Shown: positions 22,851 through 36,112, counted from the first letter of the stretch. The stretch: DNA of 64,000 bases from Doryteuthis pealeii (GCA_023376005.1 CM042157.1:90392987-90456986); one strand, 5' to 3'. The notes: a model not told the origin generated them from the sequence alone. Translations and numbers: made by a program.

Positions 22851-23604
22851 GAAATGTATTTAAAAAAAAAAATGTAATCTGGTTTAAAATCATCCAAAAT
22901 AGCTTGTCACAATTTATCTATATTATCTATATTTTTTTATTATTATCTGTATAAAGATTTTTTTAAACAAGATATTTCTTAATCATGTAAGTAATTATTT
23001 ATTAAGCTTAGCTTAGATGTGGCACAAGGCCAGAAGTATGGGGTGCCCAGTGATAATTAAACTCGCTAACAATGGTCTGGGAATCTAGTTTGTTAACCAT
23101 TACATCATGTGAATAATTACCTTTTAGTATTCTGGTTGTATCTGTGTTTACTAACAACTGGAAATATATTTTTGTTAGGATTTTCGCTAAATTTTCCGTT
23201 AAGATTTCTTTCAAATATTTTTAATGTCTCATATTTCACACTATCTACACAATAAGTAAATTTTGCACTTTGTTAACCCACAAATGAATTATTTCTCCAT
23301 TCAGAAAAGGCATACATAACATTTGCATGTCTAGTAATTTAACCCTTTTGCAGGCAGAGTGACATTGTTTTGTTTTCAGCTCAGTGTAAGTCATTTTTCT
23401 ATTGACTGCTTATTGACTAATTCAATGTTAATGTATAGAAACATCACCAAGAGGAGGACGAGGAGGAGATCCCACTGTGGTGTAAGATTGTATACAAGTT
23501 GTTTTGCAAAATATCATAATTAAAAGTGAAGGTTTTTTTTCTTGCTATTATACTGCTCGTTCATGGCAAATTAAAACGTAGACATTTGCATTTTCAATAG
23601 TTTC
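22851..23604. other. No recognised feature
   Basis: AT-rich; a few short repeats only. Confidence 0.5.
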
Positions 23605-23615
23605 CATCTGAAAAA

Positions 23616-24226
23616 TCTTATTATAATGGAGATTGTCTGTCTGTAACCAAAGCTATATCACTACTCAAGTCACAATTCCCTTAGTTATTTACATCACGTT
23701 CTCCATGATTTTATTTTTATTTAAACCTGGATTATTAATAAAATTGTTTTACATTAATAATACTGTTGACCATATCTACATACTAATAACATGCAATTGT
23801 ATTTATATTACAACAGAATAGCAGTTTACAGTGTGAATGTGAAGGCTAATTTGCATATAGATATTAAAGATTTGATTTGAATAAATATGTGCTTGGTATT
23901 ATTGATTTCTAAATGTTTGGTTTTTATTTTAATGAATATGAGCAAAAATCTTGGGGATAAATCTTAAATGAAATCCATTAACAAGAAGAAATAACTGTAA
24001 TTTTATTCTTTACTTCCTATTTTAACTAACTAGTTAAATTATGAAAATTTAGCAATGAAAGATGGGAGTGATGTAAGGGTAGGTTTCAGTTGTTCTATTT
24101 TTCAATCTGTTTCAAATCTTTTTATCTGCATTCTTATTTAGTTTCATTTGCCTTTCTAATTTAATATAATATTTTATTACATTAAAACTTAAATACTTGC
24201 ACTCGGAGGGTGCATATATTTGCTAG
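23616..24226 (+). mobile_element. Non-autonomous Helitron, copy 1
   Basis: Starts A|TCTTATTATAATGGAGATTG and ends with a hairpin GCACTCGGAGGGTGC, nine bases, then CTAG|T. The 5' TC, 3' CTAG, subterminal hairpin and A|T insertion site are the diagnostic Helitron structure. No Rep/helicase is encoded. A second complete copy sits at 51519-52168 in inverse orientation. Confidence 0.85.
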
Positions 24227-24229
24227 TGC

Positions 24230-25600
24230 TTATAAAATCACTAGAGCCATAAAATCTTGTCAAACCATACATTAAACAAAAGGAAATTGATTTATCTTCA
24301 TTTTTATTAAGGCCGTTTATGTGTATCTTGTTTTTATAATTTTTAAGCGATGAGACAGAAAAGAAAAAAATGATGCCTATTTAAACACCCACTTTTCACT
24401 CACACAAGAGGATGTTTGTATATTTCACTTATTAACAAAAACTCACAGTAATTTGAATCTGGTCAAATTTGGCAGAAAAAGAGAATAAAGAATGCCATTT
24501 AATGTAGTCTATTAACAGTTTAGATTGGTCAATTACTTTTGTTATAAGCCATTTTTAAAGTTCAGCTTCTGTGGCATAGTAACTTTTTATTGTAAAAATT
24601 AGTCTCCATCACCAATCTGGGAAACTTTTATTAGCTTTTCATGTATTTAAAAAAAATAAATTTATGTCCAGTTGTTTGTCAAGTTGATTTTGCATCAAAG
24701 TTTTTAACATATAAAGTAAAAGTTTATATTTACATTTTAACTTTGTGAACCAATGGTATTTTGAAACGTTGGGAACAAAATTTAATTGTTTGAGAATTTT
24801 TCAAAACTGGATTAGAGTTCAGTGAAACTTGAATTAAAGAAAATTTGGTTAACAGTTAAGTAACCATTATTAAAACAAAAATACCGAATTTTCTTTAATT
24901 AAGGCTTTTCTTTCTTTCTTTCTAAGATTTTAAAATCTTGATAATCAGAGAAATGTTAATGCAATATGGGAAATTTTGCTTTCATTTTAAATTTTTTTAA
25001 TACATTTTGCAATGCATGAAAACCCTTATGAAAATTGAAATAAAAGGGGAGTTGTTCAAACTTAGGGAATGAATTCTCCAAATATTATGCAATGTTTTCC
25101 CAATGTTTTGTTACCTACGGACTCGATCATCTTTTAATTCAATATTAGATCCTAATTGGAAAATTACCATGAATCAGAAAACTACAGGTCTAGATTTTTA
25201 TTGAGATTTATTCCCCAAATATTCTAATTTTTAAATGTTGTCTTACTTTTAGAGGCTCAATTTTTCCATGTGGTTATCTGCTTAAATATTTTCATTTTTT
25301 TCCCCACCAGAAAACTACTAATATATACTTTTTAGTTAGTTCCTTTAAAATTCTAAAGTGATAACTAAAAGTCTATAAGGGTATCAAATTTCATTAATTT
25401 CTGGCTAGTGGATCAGAGTTTTTGTGAGATCATTGTGTTTGTAAATGAAAATGTTCGTCAGCAGAAAATGATGATACACCAAACTTTCAACTTGCAAGGG
25501 TTAGGAATTTTTACTTAAAATTTCTCTGATGACTATAAATCTACATTTATCAAAATGAAAATAATCTATTGTTTGGGGGTTATGTTGATTGGTTGAATTG
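24230..25600. other. No recognised feature
   Basis: AT-rich unique-looking sequence. Confidence 0.5.
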
Positions 25601-25604
25601 ATAT

Positions 25605-25903
25605 GTAATAATCCTGTACTGTGATGAACTGTACCTTCATCTTTCCCCACAACAAATGTTTTTGGTTTCTTTCACAGAATTATGAAAGTTTAAACTCATA
25701 AAGCAAATGTTCTCAAATTAGACTACATTGCATGTTCATCGTGCAGCTTTTAAATCACGCACAAAGTGAAAACCATGCACAGCATATCAGTGCACCAACC
25801 AAGATACTACCAAATATAGTGGGTACTTTCCACAGCTTGAACTATTTCAGTCCCATGATATATGTAATGCAACCGAGATATTGCAAAACTTTAGACTCCT
25901 CCT
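25605..25903 (-). mobile_element. Mariner relic (N-terminal part), truncated
   Basis: Inverse of the mariner at 47288-48145: TATTGCAAAACTTTAGACTC is the outer terminus, CTCAAATTAGACTACATTGC and GAACTGTACCTTCATCTTT are internal matches. No open frame survives. Confidence 0.7.
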
Positions 25904-26094
25904 CCTCCTCTCCCTACTAGTTGGCTTTAAATTCAGGTGTTTTCTGTTATAAATATTATCTTGTTTGTTAATATTAAACTGTTTAAGAAAAATGAACCAT
26001 CAATTATTCATTTCCTTTTTAGATTAAAAAAAAAAAATTAGAGGCTTTATAGAGTTGACTTAAGCTACATTTTTGAATCACAAGAAAATAATTA

Positions 26095-26253
26095 TGGTAT
26101 TTGGTGGCATATTGAGTTGAGCTTGGTACAAGTACTGGTAAGCTATAGTGTCTTCAAGTACATATATTAGCTTACAAGATACGCAGACTTCATAGATAAA
26201 ACACTGGAGATGTTTTTTAAGTGAGTAGGAGTATTTTATGCTATCAAATATAG
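26095..26253. mobile_element. TA-flanked MITE, second copy (short)
   Basis: TGGTATTTGGTGGCATA and inverted TATGCTATCAAATATAG, 13 of 17 matching, each bordered by TA. Ends resemble the element at 21156. 159 bp. Confidence 0.5.
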
Positions 26254-26255
26254 TA

Positions 26256-27090
26256 AATCTTGTTTCAGCTTTATCATAGTGTTGATTTAATCGAATCTTA
26301 TCATTTTCTTGTGCATAGATAGGATTATATTTTTACTTTTTTGCTATTAATAAAGATGCCAAAATTCATATACTTGAAATTTAAATTCCTATATTATTAA
26401 TTTCAAGATAGTTATAATTCTTAAAACTTATCTGAAGCTCTTTTCCTGCTTATTATCCACGTGAACAAGTATCTGCTAGATAATTAAATTGTAGAATGCT
26501 AAATCTATTAAATGTCTTGTTCTCATATTTCTTATTAAATACAGTATGTATCTTATCTATTTGGAAAAGGTCTGGAACAGTACAATAGTTGGTTTATTGA
26601 AGATGATGAAAATTGAAAGAAAAGAAATGGTTTGAGATATTTTATTTAAAATATTGAAATTAGTTCATATTTTTTTTATTATCTTTTCAGTAGGTTCTAC
26701 CTTTGTGATATTTTAGTTAGTTCATTCTCTGACACTCATCATATGAGATTATGTCCTGTGTAGAGTTCTTATTTTTTTTAATTTATTTATTTTTTTTTTT
26801 TTTTCAAGGCTCAAAATGACATTTTTAATATTGGAAAATAATAATTATGATTTTAGAATTTTTACTTTGTTTTCTTATAAAATTTATCATAACAAAACAA
26901 TATTAAGCATTAATCATCACTATATTATCTTTTTAAATTGTTGATACATGTATGCACACACACACACACACACGAGAACTGTAAGTATTATAGCTAAAAA
27001 AAAAAAAAAATATAAAAAAGCAGAATATTGTAAAGGGTTTTTAATAACATGCATTTAGTTTCACCCTGCAAACTTCATTAGGATATATTA
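26256..27090. other. No recognised gene; (CA)n at 26954-26972
   Basis: AT-rich with homopolymer T at 26789 and A at 26998. Confidence 0.5.
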
Positions 27091-27094
27091 TAAT

Positions 27095-27556
27095 TTTGCA
27101 ATACTCCACTTTGGCCCTATCTTGGGCTAGACAGGCGGTCGGACAGGCCCCCTCCGATCAATCGGCTGGTCACGTCAAGCCCTAGCACCTATATGATTTT
27201 CCCAACCCTATTGCCCTTATGGCAAGCCCCAACCCCTTTTATCATATGGGTGCTAGAAGGCGGTGGATGTAGGTCTACATGTCCTGGGAATGACGTTAAA
27301 CTCTATCTGATGGTGAGGTTTCAGTTTTGGAGGTTTGGGGAATGTGGAGCACCCCTTCATCACCATTGCTCCCTGGTCCACTCTGACCCGGAGTGGTAGT
27401 ACCTGTTAGGGTCCCATCTATGGGTTAAATAGAAAAATGTATTTATAAAAAAAATTGTATTATCCATTAAGAATGAATTTATTTCAAAACTTTATCGGCA
27501 TTAAATGACCCACTGAGGTTGATATGCCATAAAACAAAACAAACTAAACAAACCAA
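27095..27556 (+). repeat. R600 repeat, copy 2 (5'-truncated)
   Basis: Begins in the body at TGCAATACTCCACTTTGGCC and continues to the tail TTGATATGCCATAAAAC plus AAACAAACC. Very similar to copy 1 over the shared part, so relatively recent. Confidence 0.85.
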
Positions 27557-28091
27557 TATTATAATTTTCAAAATGTTGGTTTATTTCATTTAAAAAAAAA
27601 TTAAAATTGATCTTTCCCTTTTGATTACATACAAGATTTGAAGGTTCTCTTTGCATATTTCACGTGCAAAATTTGTTTGTCATTCTATAATGAACAAATG
27701 CATTATAAGTTTTCAGCAGCCTTTTTATGGGTTTTTTTTTTTTTTTTAAAGTTAACTAGTTTACCTGTGTAATAAAAAATGACAATATTTAAATATTTTT
27801 GTAGTCTTATTATACCTGAATGCATAAAAGAAATATGTTGCTCTGCATTTTCTAGTTGATGTTCAATACTTCCTGGATATGAAACTAAATTAAAATAGGC
27901 TGAAGATAAAAAAAATGATTCTCTGCCTAAGCTGAAAGATGCAAATCATGAAATGTTTGAATTTTTGTGTGTCTGTGTGGGTTATTAAGAATCTAAATAG
28001 CATTTTTGTAGATCTTCATATTGTCATTTGTTACCATAACAATGGGTTATCTCATTACTCAATTTATCTATTTATAATGGAATATTCTAGT

Positions 28092-28094
<3 letters not shown>

Positions 28095-28150
<56 letters not shown>
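28095..28150 (+). repeat. (TA)n microsatellite
   Basis: About 28 TA units, immediately left of the foldback at 28184. Confidence 0.95.
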
Positions 28151-28153
<3 letters not shown>

Positions 28154-28183
28154 GAAAAGGGGGTTGGAATGAATCTGACAGAA

Positions 28184-28586
28184 TGAGGTAAAATATAAGG
28201 AATGAAAGAACAAAACTCAGACAAAAATGTGTAGCATATTTTGCTGGAGTATTGAACTAGGCTTCTTCAGCTTTTATTGAATTATCAGGATCATACAAGT
28301 GTTTTATAGAAGGGGGAAGTAGGTAGGTGGGTGAGTTTTGTGGTGAGGGAAAGATTTGATTGGTTATAGGGGAAATCTTTGGGGAAGATGAGAAGGATGT
28401 CAGATGGGAAGAGAGTTGAGGGAGGTAGAAAAAAAATGGTGAAAAATACCTGATAGGGGAGGGGAATAGCCTTTCTAGGATCCTGATAATTCAATAAAAG
28501 TTGAAGAAGCCGAGTTCAATTTCCAGCGAAATATTCTACACATTTTTATCTGAGTTTTGTTCTTTCATTCCTTATATTTTACCTCA
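28184..28586. mobile_element. Foldback element with arms of about 108 bp
   Basis: Left arm TGAGGTAAAATATAAGGAAT to GAATTATCAGGATC (28184-28292), right arm its inverse (28479-28586). The loop of about 186 bp is unrelated. (TA)n lies on both sides. No transposase. Confidence 0.85.
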
Positions 28587-28708
28587 TATATATATATATG
28601 AAAAAAAGAAAAGATGAATGAATCAAAATTGTTGGAAATAATAAAACTGACTTACAATAGAAGTTGAAAAAGTGCTCAATACATAACAGAAGCTTACTAC
28701 CCAGGTGG

Positions 28709-28770
28709 TGTATGTATGTATGTATGTATGTATGTATATATATATATATATATTTGTGTGTGTGTGTGTG
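28709..28770 (+). repeat. (TATG)n(TA)n(TG)n microsatellite
   Basis: Compound run. Confidence 0.9.
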
Positions 28771-29246
28771 GATCAGATTAAATAGTATTTGGGATGAATT
28801 TGTATAAATTGTAAGTATTCATACATTTACAATTAGCCTTTCTACAAGTATCTTTAATCATAAAATCGTATTTTTTCAATTTTTTTTACTAATAATTCTA
28901 AAATATGCCAGTAAGGAAATTCTGAATTGGAACAAAGGGTTTTCTCTCTCCACAAAAACTGACTGTAAAAGCTATGATACCTTCTTACTATTCACATATA
29001 TGCTAACATCTAATAGATTTTGTTTCAAGTTACATTACTGATAAACATACTTGTACCTCTATATTTGGATAGACAAAGATTTAAATATAGATTTCTGATT
29101 AAACTAAGCTGGTTTGAGCACAGGCAACATTCCAATGAAGAACAATCAAGACTTAACTAATTATTTTACAAATGCAACAGAGGGTTCTCTAAACTTGGTT
29201 AACTTTATCTTTCCCTTATCTGTTTTTATATCTATTTATATGATAG

Positions 29247-29491
29247 GGCCGGGTTAGCTCAGTCGGTAGAGCGTTCGGCTAGAAACCACATGGTTTCTAG
29301 TTCGATACCGGTCCTCGCCAACTCAGCGTATGAGTAGCACAGGGATCTGTGCAGTAAAGTAAGGAGCTGATGGTAGGTGTGGCGATCCACCTCAGATGCT
29401 AAAACAATCTCTTTGGTCTAGCGCTATTGAAAAGGGATAGACTCCCTCGCTGTCTGGCTGATACCGACTTTAGGCCGCCCCGACGACTTAC
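29247..29491 (+). repeat. tRNA-derived SINE family B, complete with TSD
   Basis: GGGCCGGGTTAGCTCAGTCG head, B box AGTTCGATACCGG, end GCCGCCCCGACGACT. The acceptor-stem-like GGGCCGG can pair with CCGGTCC after the B box. TATATGATAG duplicates at 29237-29246 and 29492-29501. Confidence 0.95.
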
Positions 29492-29593
29492 TATATGATA
29501 GATATCTTATAATAGGCTATTAGTAGAAAATATAAAAGGTTTATTGGAATCCACAGACTTATTCCTAAGGAAATTAAGATATGAGAATAATCT

Positions 29594-30090
29594 CAAAGGT
29601 AAGGTCTCCAAATATTTAGAAATCACAGAAATGTTTGTCAATGATTTTTACATCATTTCAAAGTTTGAACATGTATTATTTTTCTACATAGTTGCCATTT
29701 CGGTCAATGCATTTTTGTCTGCCCATGTCATACCAGGTCAACACAATGTTGTTGAGGAAATGTTGAACCTCATCGTTATTGCAAAATTCCTACACCATTT
29801 GCAGAGTTTTTGATATCCATGCATGACTTGCCATACACTTCCATTAACTAGCAATGAATTTCAATCAGTTTAACACCTTTTGCATTCAAAAACTGAATAA
29901 CTGCACAGACTTCACACTTGGTGGTAGCATCAATCAAGAAGTCCATAAAAAATGACTGCCAAGACTGAGTGTGGCAGCCAGGTATGTGCAGGTGCAGGCA
30001 CAACAAACACAACAGTATTGCCAATAGCTGCACAAACAGTTTCCCTTCATCCCCATCTTTTTGGAGACCTTACTTTTGGGATTACCTTTG
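29594..30090 (-). mobile_element. Internally deleted mariner with N-terminal transposase remnant
   Basis: Right terminus (inverted) CAAAGGTAATCCCAAAAGTA followed by AGGTCTCC; left terminus CAAAGGTAAGGTCTCC, which fits the same TIR with a 12-bp deletion. Minus-strand coding sense includes EVCAVIQFLNAKGVKLIEIH followed by VEVYGKSCM, the N-terminal HTH of mariner transposases. The catalytic domain is absent. Confidence 0.7.
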
Positions 30091-30099
30091 TATATTGTA

Positions 30100-30554
30100 A
30101 GTAACAAACTTTCTGAACTTGTTTGGGTATCGGAGTAAATGACAAGTGAAATAAAGCTAATTTGCATACTTTTTCTTATTTCTCTTAGTAGAAAAGTTTT
30201 GTTTTTTTTCTTATTGTATATTCACACATTTGAACATATGAGAAAATAGCATGAACAGATTTGACAGCAATCTAATTTATTTTTAATTACTGTCAATAAT
30301 TTGAGTTATAGCAATATAGATTTTATTGTTTACATTTGGTTTTAATCAAATGAAAAGTTATAAATGGTAGTAAAATTGTTAAAATTGCCTTTTACCTATG
30401 TTGATTGTGTTAACAAGATCTTATCTTTTGTTTAAATTTAATTTCAGGAATTTACAAAAAATCTGTCCAAGAATGTCTTAAGTTTATATTTCTCTCTGAC
30501 AATTATTATATTGTATATTCATTTAAATCAACTAGACTACATTGTGATTATTGT
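30100..30554. other. No recognised feature
   Basis: AT-rich. Confidence 0.5.
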
Positions 30555-30795
30555 TTAACTCCTAATGTCCTATACCACCTCATTCCACCCGGCCGGAAGT
30601 CACATTCATTTTCCTAATCTACCCCAAATGATAGCCTTTGTTTAAATGTAATATTAAACATATTAGAAGTCTTTGATTTAAGGGAAATAACGGGTGACTT
30701 TAAATGAAAAGGCAATTTTTAGCCATTTATTGATAAATCCTTATAGGAATGGGGCTCTGAACTTAGAAAATTGTCAACAGGATGTTAAGAGTTAA
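30555..30795 (-). mobile_element. TTAA-flanked MITE (piggyBac-like), copy 2
   Basis: TTAACTCCTAATGTCCTATA at the left, GGATGTTAAGAGTTAA at the right; interior collinear with copy 1 in inverse orientation, 241 bp. Confidence 0.8.
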
Positions 30796-31239
30796 TTATA
30801 GTTTATGTTCCAATGATAAAGAAATCTTTTTTTACTGTTTAGTATGAAATTCATTTATTTCATTTTCTATGTAACCCAAATTTTGTTTTTGTTTGGATTT
30901 CTGAAACTACTAATAATTATTATGCACTGATGTACCTAAGTAATGCCCTTCACGGACAATTCTAGAGTATTAATAAACAGAAACCGAAGGGGTTCTTAAG
31001 AAATCTGTTATGTTTGGTAACCTTATAGAATTTCAAACTAAACTCTTTATTCAATCCATGGAGATAGAATATTTGTATATGCTTGTATGATATCTCATAT
31101 CAGTTAATTATTCCTAGTGACTATAACAATCAAAGTGATTTGTATACTTAATAGAATGATAGTCCAAGTATATCAGTGTATAACAACATTTAAAAAAAAA
31201 TGTTAATGAACTACACAATATTTTTTCTCTTTATTTGGA

Positions 31240-31490
31240 AGCACTTGTGGTATACCAGTTATCATTATAGGAAATGAACACGACAACCTGAGTTCAAATC
31301 TTGGATGAGATTGTTTGTATTTCACATAGTATTGATACCTTTAGGAAAGATATGCATCCAACTATTCTCCCTTTGCCTATGGGTAAATAGTAGGGCAGAC
31401 TGGGATTTTTAACCTTGGTATGGCAACCAGTTTAGGAAAAGGAAAATGAATTCAAACATCTCTTAAAAATTGACTTTGTGTCACATTTGC
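31240..31490 (+). repeat. tRNA-derived SINE family A
   Basis: Head GTGGTATACCAGTTATCATT, B box GAGTTCAAATC, blocks ATTCTCCCTTTGCCTATGGG, TAGGGCAGACTGGG, AAAATTGACTTTGTGTCAC. Confidence 0.8.
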
Positions 31491-33735
31491 TTTTATGTGG
31501 GTTGAATTCATGCTCAAGAATTTTTTATTATGTGAAAGCTAGATTTATCGCTGATTATCATTTGTTGTGAACTTCCATTTACTTTTCTGTATAGACTTAG
31601 TTTGAAAGAAATTAGTTACGTGCTAATGGTGGGTGGTTATAAAATTGAGGTTGGTATTAGCAATTAAATTAAAACCATGAACTGGTTCTTTGATCTACCT
31701 TTCAATAAAATCCTAACATCTTTCTAGTGACATGCCAGAAGCATCTCCCCTGTGCAGGCAACTTCCCACTTCTAGTTGTTTCTAAATGAATATGAAATTT
31801 GAATTTTTTTTTCCAATTAAAAGAAGATTAAGATATTTTGTAAGAAAATGTTTTTAATTGGTCTTTTCTTAGCAATTTAAATGGTTAATTCTAAATCTAC
31901 TGATAAAGATCAATTAAAACTTGTACACATTTAAAGATTATTCTACTTTTCCTTTTACAGTGCTAAGTTTGCAGATAGGCACCTAAAATTCATGTACTTT
32001 TTACGGATGAAAGTAGAATACATTATGAATGTATACAAGACACAAGAATTGATAGCAAAGAGCAACTATTCTGCTATGGTCAAGATCCTCTGACACTTTG
32101 TTCCTTAATTTAAAGTAGTCAACTAAAATATTAAGTTGCAGATTGATTTTAATAAAGTATAAATTACTAAAACATTCTTCTTAATCTACAATGGTATTTT
32201 TCACCAACTTTTAATTTAACCCTCATTGTACTGATTAAATCTTTGCTCACTGACATGCAAACATGGCTGAAATTTACATTCCCAAGTTATGTGCACAAAT
32301 AACTAAAATATTTTTTTAATCCATATTCACTATTTGTCTTCAGATATACATTGGTTCACATCAAAACATTTTCATGTCATTGAACAAATAGTCTCTAAAC
32401 TCAATCATCATAATAGGACCCATGTTTTCAGGATCAGACCCTTCAAATTTAGTGTCAGAATCTGAATTACCAAAACACAAATCGAAGAAATTACTCTCAT
32501 TCTAAATTTAGAAATATGCCCACAAGCGAAGTGATATAACATGCTAAGCATATGTTAATCAGCTCTCATAACCTGTTTCTATTGGCAAGTAAAAAAAAAA
32601 ATGAAATGTGCATATTATATCATATGAAATGTTGAAAATTACAGAAAGTACTCTCTAGTTAACTTGGTTCCCATGTCTTAAGTGCATGTGTGTGGAACTG
32701 CACAGTAAGGGTTAAAAGCTTATCTTTTTAATTATATCTAAATAAATAAGTATTTAACTGATTTATTCTAATCTTGAAATTCAGTTATAAACTTATTATA
32801 CAGCAGGATCCATCTCACTATTAAGGGTTCAGATTACACCTCCAAAGTGTTCTCTTTTTATTTTATAACTAGTGGAATTTTCCAAAACTAAAATGCTATG
32901 ATGTCCCATTAATACCCACAAATTTTGGTGGCCATAAGTAGCCATCTTTGAGTTATATGTGGTAGCAGACAGACAAAAAAGACATACATTGAATTATACT
33001 AAGATGATTATGAAATTCCTTTTACTATACCATCTGTTGCATTTGTACAGATGGTTTTCCAAAGAGTAAATAATATTCATATTTTTAAAGAAAGAAAGCC
33101 TTAACTTTTTAGCTAAAAAAAATAAAGGTTCAATGTCAAAAATCAAGACATGAAATGATGGAAGATGACTTTGCTTATAGACCAGAGATGCTGGTAGATA
33201 CGTATCCATGCATCCCAGTGTTGTTGATTTTTCTTCCCCCACCATTTCTACCTAACTGTAAATACATTTCAATATTTCTTGAAAACGAATTACACTATAC
33301 GGGGTACAGGTAAGGGTTAGACAGCTTTATTTGTTCATAGATAAAAACTCTACAATTTATTAAGAAACTTAAGTTGGGACCTATCAAATTTCCCAGGGAC
33401 TCATTCGCATCAAATACATGCATCCCAGGATGCACTAAATTAAAAAGCTATCAGCATCACTGTAGACAGATAGATTTTTTTTTTTTTTAAGCTTGTAACT
33501 CATCTGAAAGGATTGTATCACAACCAGTTTTCTTGAGATCCGTATCAAGTGACCAAGTTAATAAAATGTATGGTTTTTAAAAGTTTCACATACTGCAACA
33601 AAATCTTTTTTTTATACAGTTTTTAACCTTGTCATAAAAGTTGTCAAGAGTTTGCTCTTTTGAACTTTTCCTTCTAATAACCCAATGAGTCATAAATATC
33701 GTTGTGTTCAATTTTCCATTATTTTTTTTGTACAT
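31491..33735. other. No recognised feature
   Basis: AT-rich unique-looking DNA; short ORF at 32994-33245 (minus) lacks recognisable domains. Confidence 0.5.
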
Positions 33736-33738
33736 ATG

Positions 33739-33822
33739 GGACTGATTTAGCTCAGTCTTTAGTAATCCGATCTGTGCGGTAAATCATATAGTAGCTGACG
33801 GTAGGCGTAGCGCTCCCAATCC
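33739..33822 (+). repeat. tRNA-derived SINE family B fragment
   Basis: TTTAGCTCAGTCTTTAG, GATCTGTGCGGTAAATCAT, GGTAGGCGTAGCGCTCC; the middle is deleted. Confidence 0.6.
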
Positions 33823-33824
33823 AC

Positions 33825-34000
33825 TTGTCACCCTTTCAGCTGTGACAGAAGAATACACCAACTGCACCTCTGCATAGGGGTAAAATTCCCCCTGCACCTG
33901 TTGGTCGATGCTTAAGTACGGAATCCTGTTGGCTGAGTTGTCCATGACATGAAACACGACTTTGGCTCTTACTTAGATTAGACAGAGATACCCCCTCTCA
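33825..34000 (+). repeat. R600 repeat, diverged 5' fragment
   Basis: CACCAACTGCACCTCTGCA, GGGGTAAAATTCCCCC, GATGCTTAAGTACGGAATCC follow the R600 5' order. Directly abuts the SINE-B fragment. Confidence 0.6.
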
Positions 34001-34194
34001 ATGGTTTTTTATTTATCTCTTTTTATTTGATAAGTGAAGAATGTTGATTTCAATTCAACAGATAATTTTTTTCTTTTAAAAATCAATGTCAGAAAATAAG
34101 ATCTAATGAAAGTTATAAATTGTGTAACCTAATTATATTATTTACATTTTAAAATACAGTAAGACTTCCTATTTTTGTCTGAATCTCTGAAAGG

Positions 34195-34340
34195 AAGAAA
34201 TATCATGGTCTAGTAGTTATAAGCATTAGTTAAAGTGTATCTAGTTGCTTGCCGGTTGTGATTCAATCCCTGGATTAAGCAGTGCATGAAAAGTCATCTA
34301 CTCTGATTTGGTGGAAGAGGCAGACAAGTAACTTCTCAAG
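34195..34340 (+). repeat. tRNA-like SINE fragment
   Basis: CATGGTCTAGTAGTTATAAGC resembles an A-box arm; TGTGATTCAATCCCTGG resembles a B box. Body not assigned. Confidence 0.4.
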
Positions 34341-35365
34341 GACAAATTAACTAGAAAGAATTAAGAATTAACTGATATTGTTAAATAATAGATTAGCTGT
34401 TATGTGTTATTTGAGAGTGACAATATAATTTGAAGCTTTAAGCAGTTGTAGCGGAAACCATTAATGCCACCTCTGTGTAATTGACTGTTTAAGATGAGTT
34501 GAAAGCTTGGCTGTCATTGGACAAGTTAAAGTCAGGTGACAAAAATCCTACAAGTTAGATTTCAACTTTAGTTCAGAATAGCTGATGCAAGCAGTCGTAC
34601 ATTTCCATCTATGGCCCGGCTAATTACCGATAAGTACAGTCAGTAATATGTAGGGTTACACAAATTTGTATTCAGCTAGGTTTTTAAAAACGAATTAAAA
34701 TTAATTAAATCTATTATTTAAGGTCAAACTTTGGTCTAAAATGATAAGTAGTAACATAATGACCATCATTAAAAAAAGAAAAATATCATTACATATGCAG
34801 TTTATTTTTAAAAGATTTAAAAGGATTTGTTTGGGTCAATTTCGACGCGATCCGCCATTAAGTCTCTTTTTCAATGGTTTTAAGTGCTTGTTTACAATTT
34901 TAACGTAACATTTGGGATGGAAAAAAAATTTACCAAAAATCAGGTAATTATCTGATTTTAATGAAATTTTCAGTATTGATTTATCAATTAATGAATTTTA
35001 TAATATATAAAATTCATTTAAAATACTTAAGCCTGATGTTAAGTTTAGAATGTTATATTTTTAGATTCTAAAAATAAATACTACTTAATGCAAACCTTAT
35101 TTTTTTTGAAAAAAGTATACATTTTGAAGAAAAACTAGATTGAAAATGTACCCCCTCCCCCTTTTAAGCAGAAAAAATATCTTAAAATATTAAAACAATT
35201 TGAAATAGAAACTTAGTTTCTGATAATTTTAACTATACATTAAAATAAAACAAACTATATGCAAATATATAATACTGGGCATTAAAACTTGTTTTAAAAA
35301 ACAATGAGGACCATCTAAGGTTCCATCCTTGAGTTTTGAGTGTATTTATTCTATGTTATGACGAT
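34341..35365. other. No recognised feature
   Basis: AT-rich. Confidence 0.5.
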
Positions 35366-35369
35366 TTTG

Positions 35370-35440
35370 GGTAATGTGACATAAGCAGTGATGTAGGTTT
35401 GGTTACAGAAAAATATACCTAATCTTCATCATTAATAGAT
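35370..35440 (-). mobile_element. Helitron 5' end fragment
   Basis: Minus strand: TTAATGATGAAGATTAGG, CTGTAACCAAACCTACATCA, like 10800-10879 and the complete Helitrons. Confidence 0.45.
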
Positions 35441-35896
35441 ACTATCATATAGAAAGTAAGAACCATTGAATTCAACTTTGGTTTTCGGAGAAGGGAGAGA
35501 AACAAATGTAATAAAGAAAAACTAGAAAAATCTGTTTGCATTTATGATCCTCCTTCCAGTTAGAATCAATATTCTAAATTTCTTTATACATTTACCTATC
35601 TGATGTTTTTGTTGTTTGATTTTGTAATTTAAAAATACTTTCACTGATTTTTTAACTTTCATCAAAGATTTCTCATTAATCTGGTGAAATTTTATTCTTA
35701 ATTTTTGACACTTAGCTTTTTGCTATAAGTCTCCAGGTTTTGCATTTGATCTTTGGAAAAAAAATATTTCTTATATATATATATATATATGAAACATCTT
35801 GATTTTGCTTTTGAAATAAGGAATTTATCAAGGTAATTTTCATAATTTGTCTTATGGTTTACCTCTACTTACATTCATTGATTTTTCTTTTCTTTC

Positions 35897-36112
35897 TCCT
35901 CTCTCTCTCTCTCCTCTCTCTCCTCACTCACTTTTCTCTCTCTCTCCCTCACTCACTTTCTCTCTCTCTCTCACTTTTCTCTCTCTCTCTCTCTTCTCAC
36001 TTTTCTCTCTCTCTCTCTCACTTTTCTCTCTCTCTCTCACTTTTCTCTCTCTCTCTCACTCTCATATATATATATATATATATATAAATAATATATATGA
36101 GAGAGAGAGAGA
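35897..36112 (+). repeat. (TC)n with (TA)n and inverted (GA)n
   Basis: CT-rich run to 36062, TA run, then GAGAGAGA, making a large imperfect palindrome. Confidence 0.9.
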
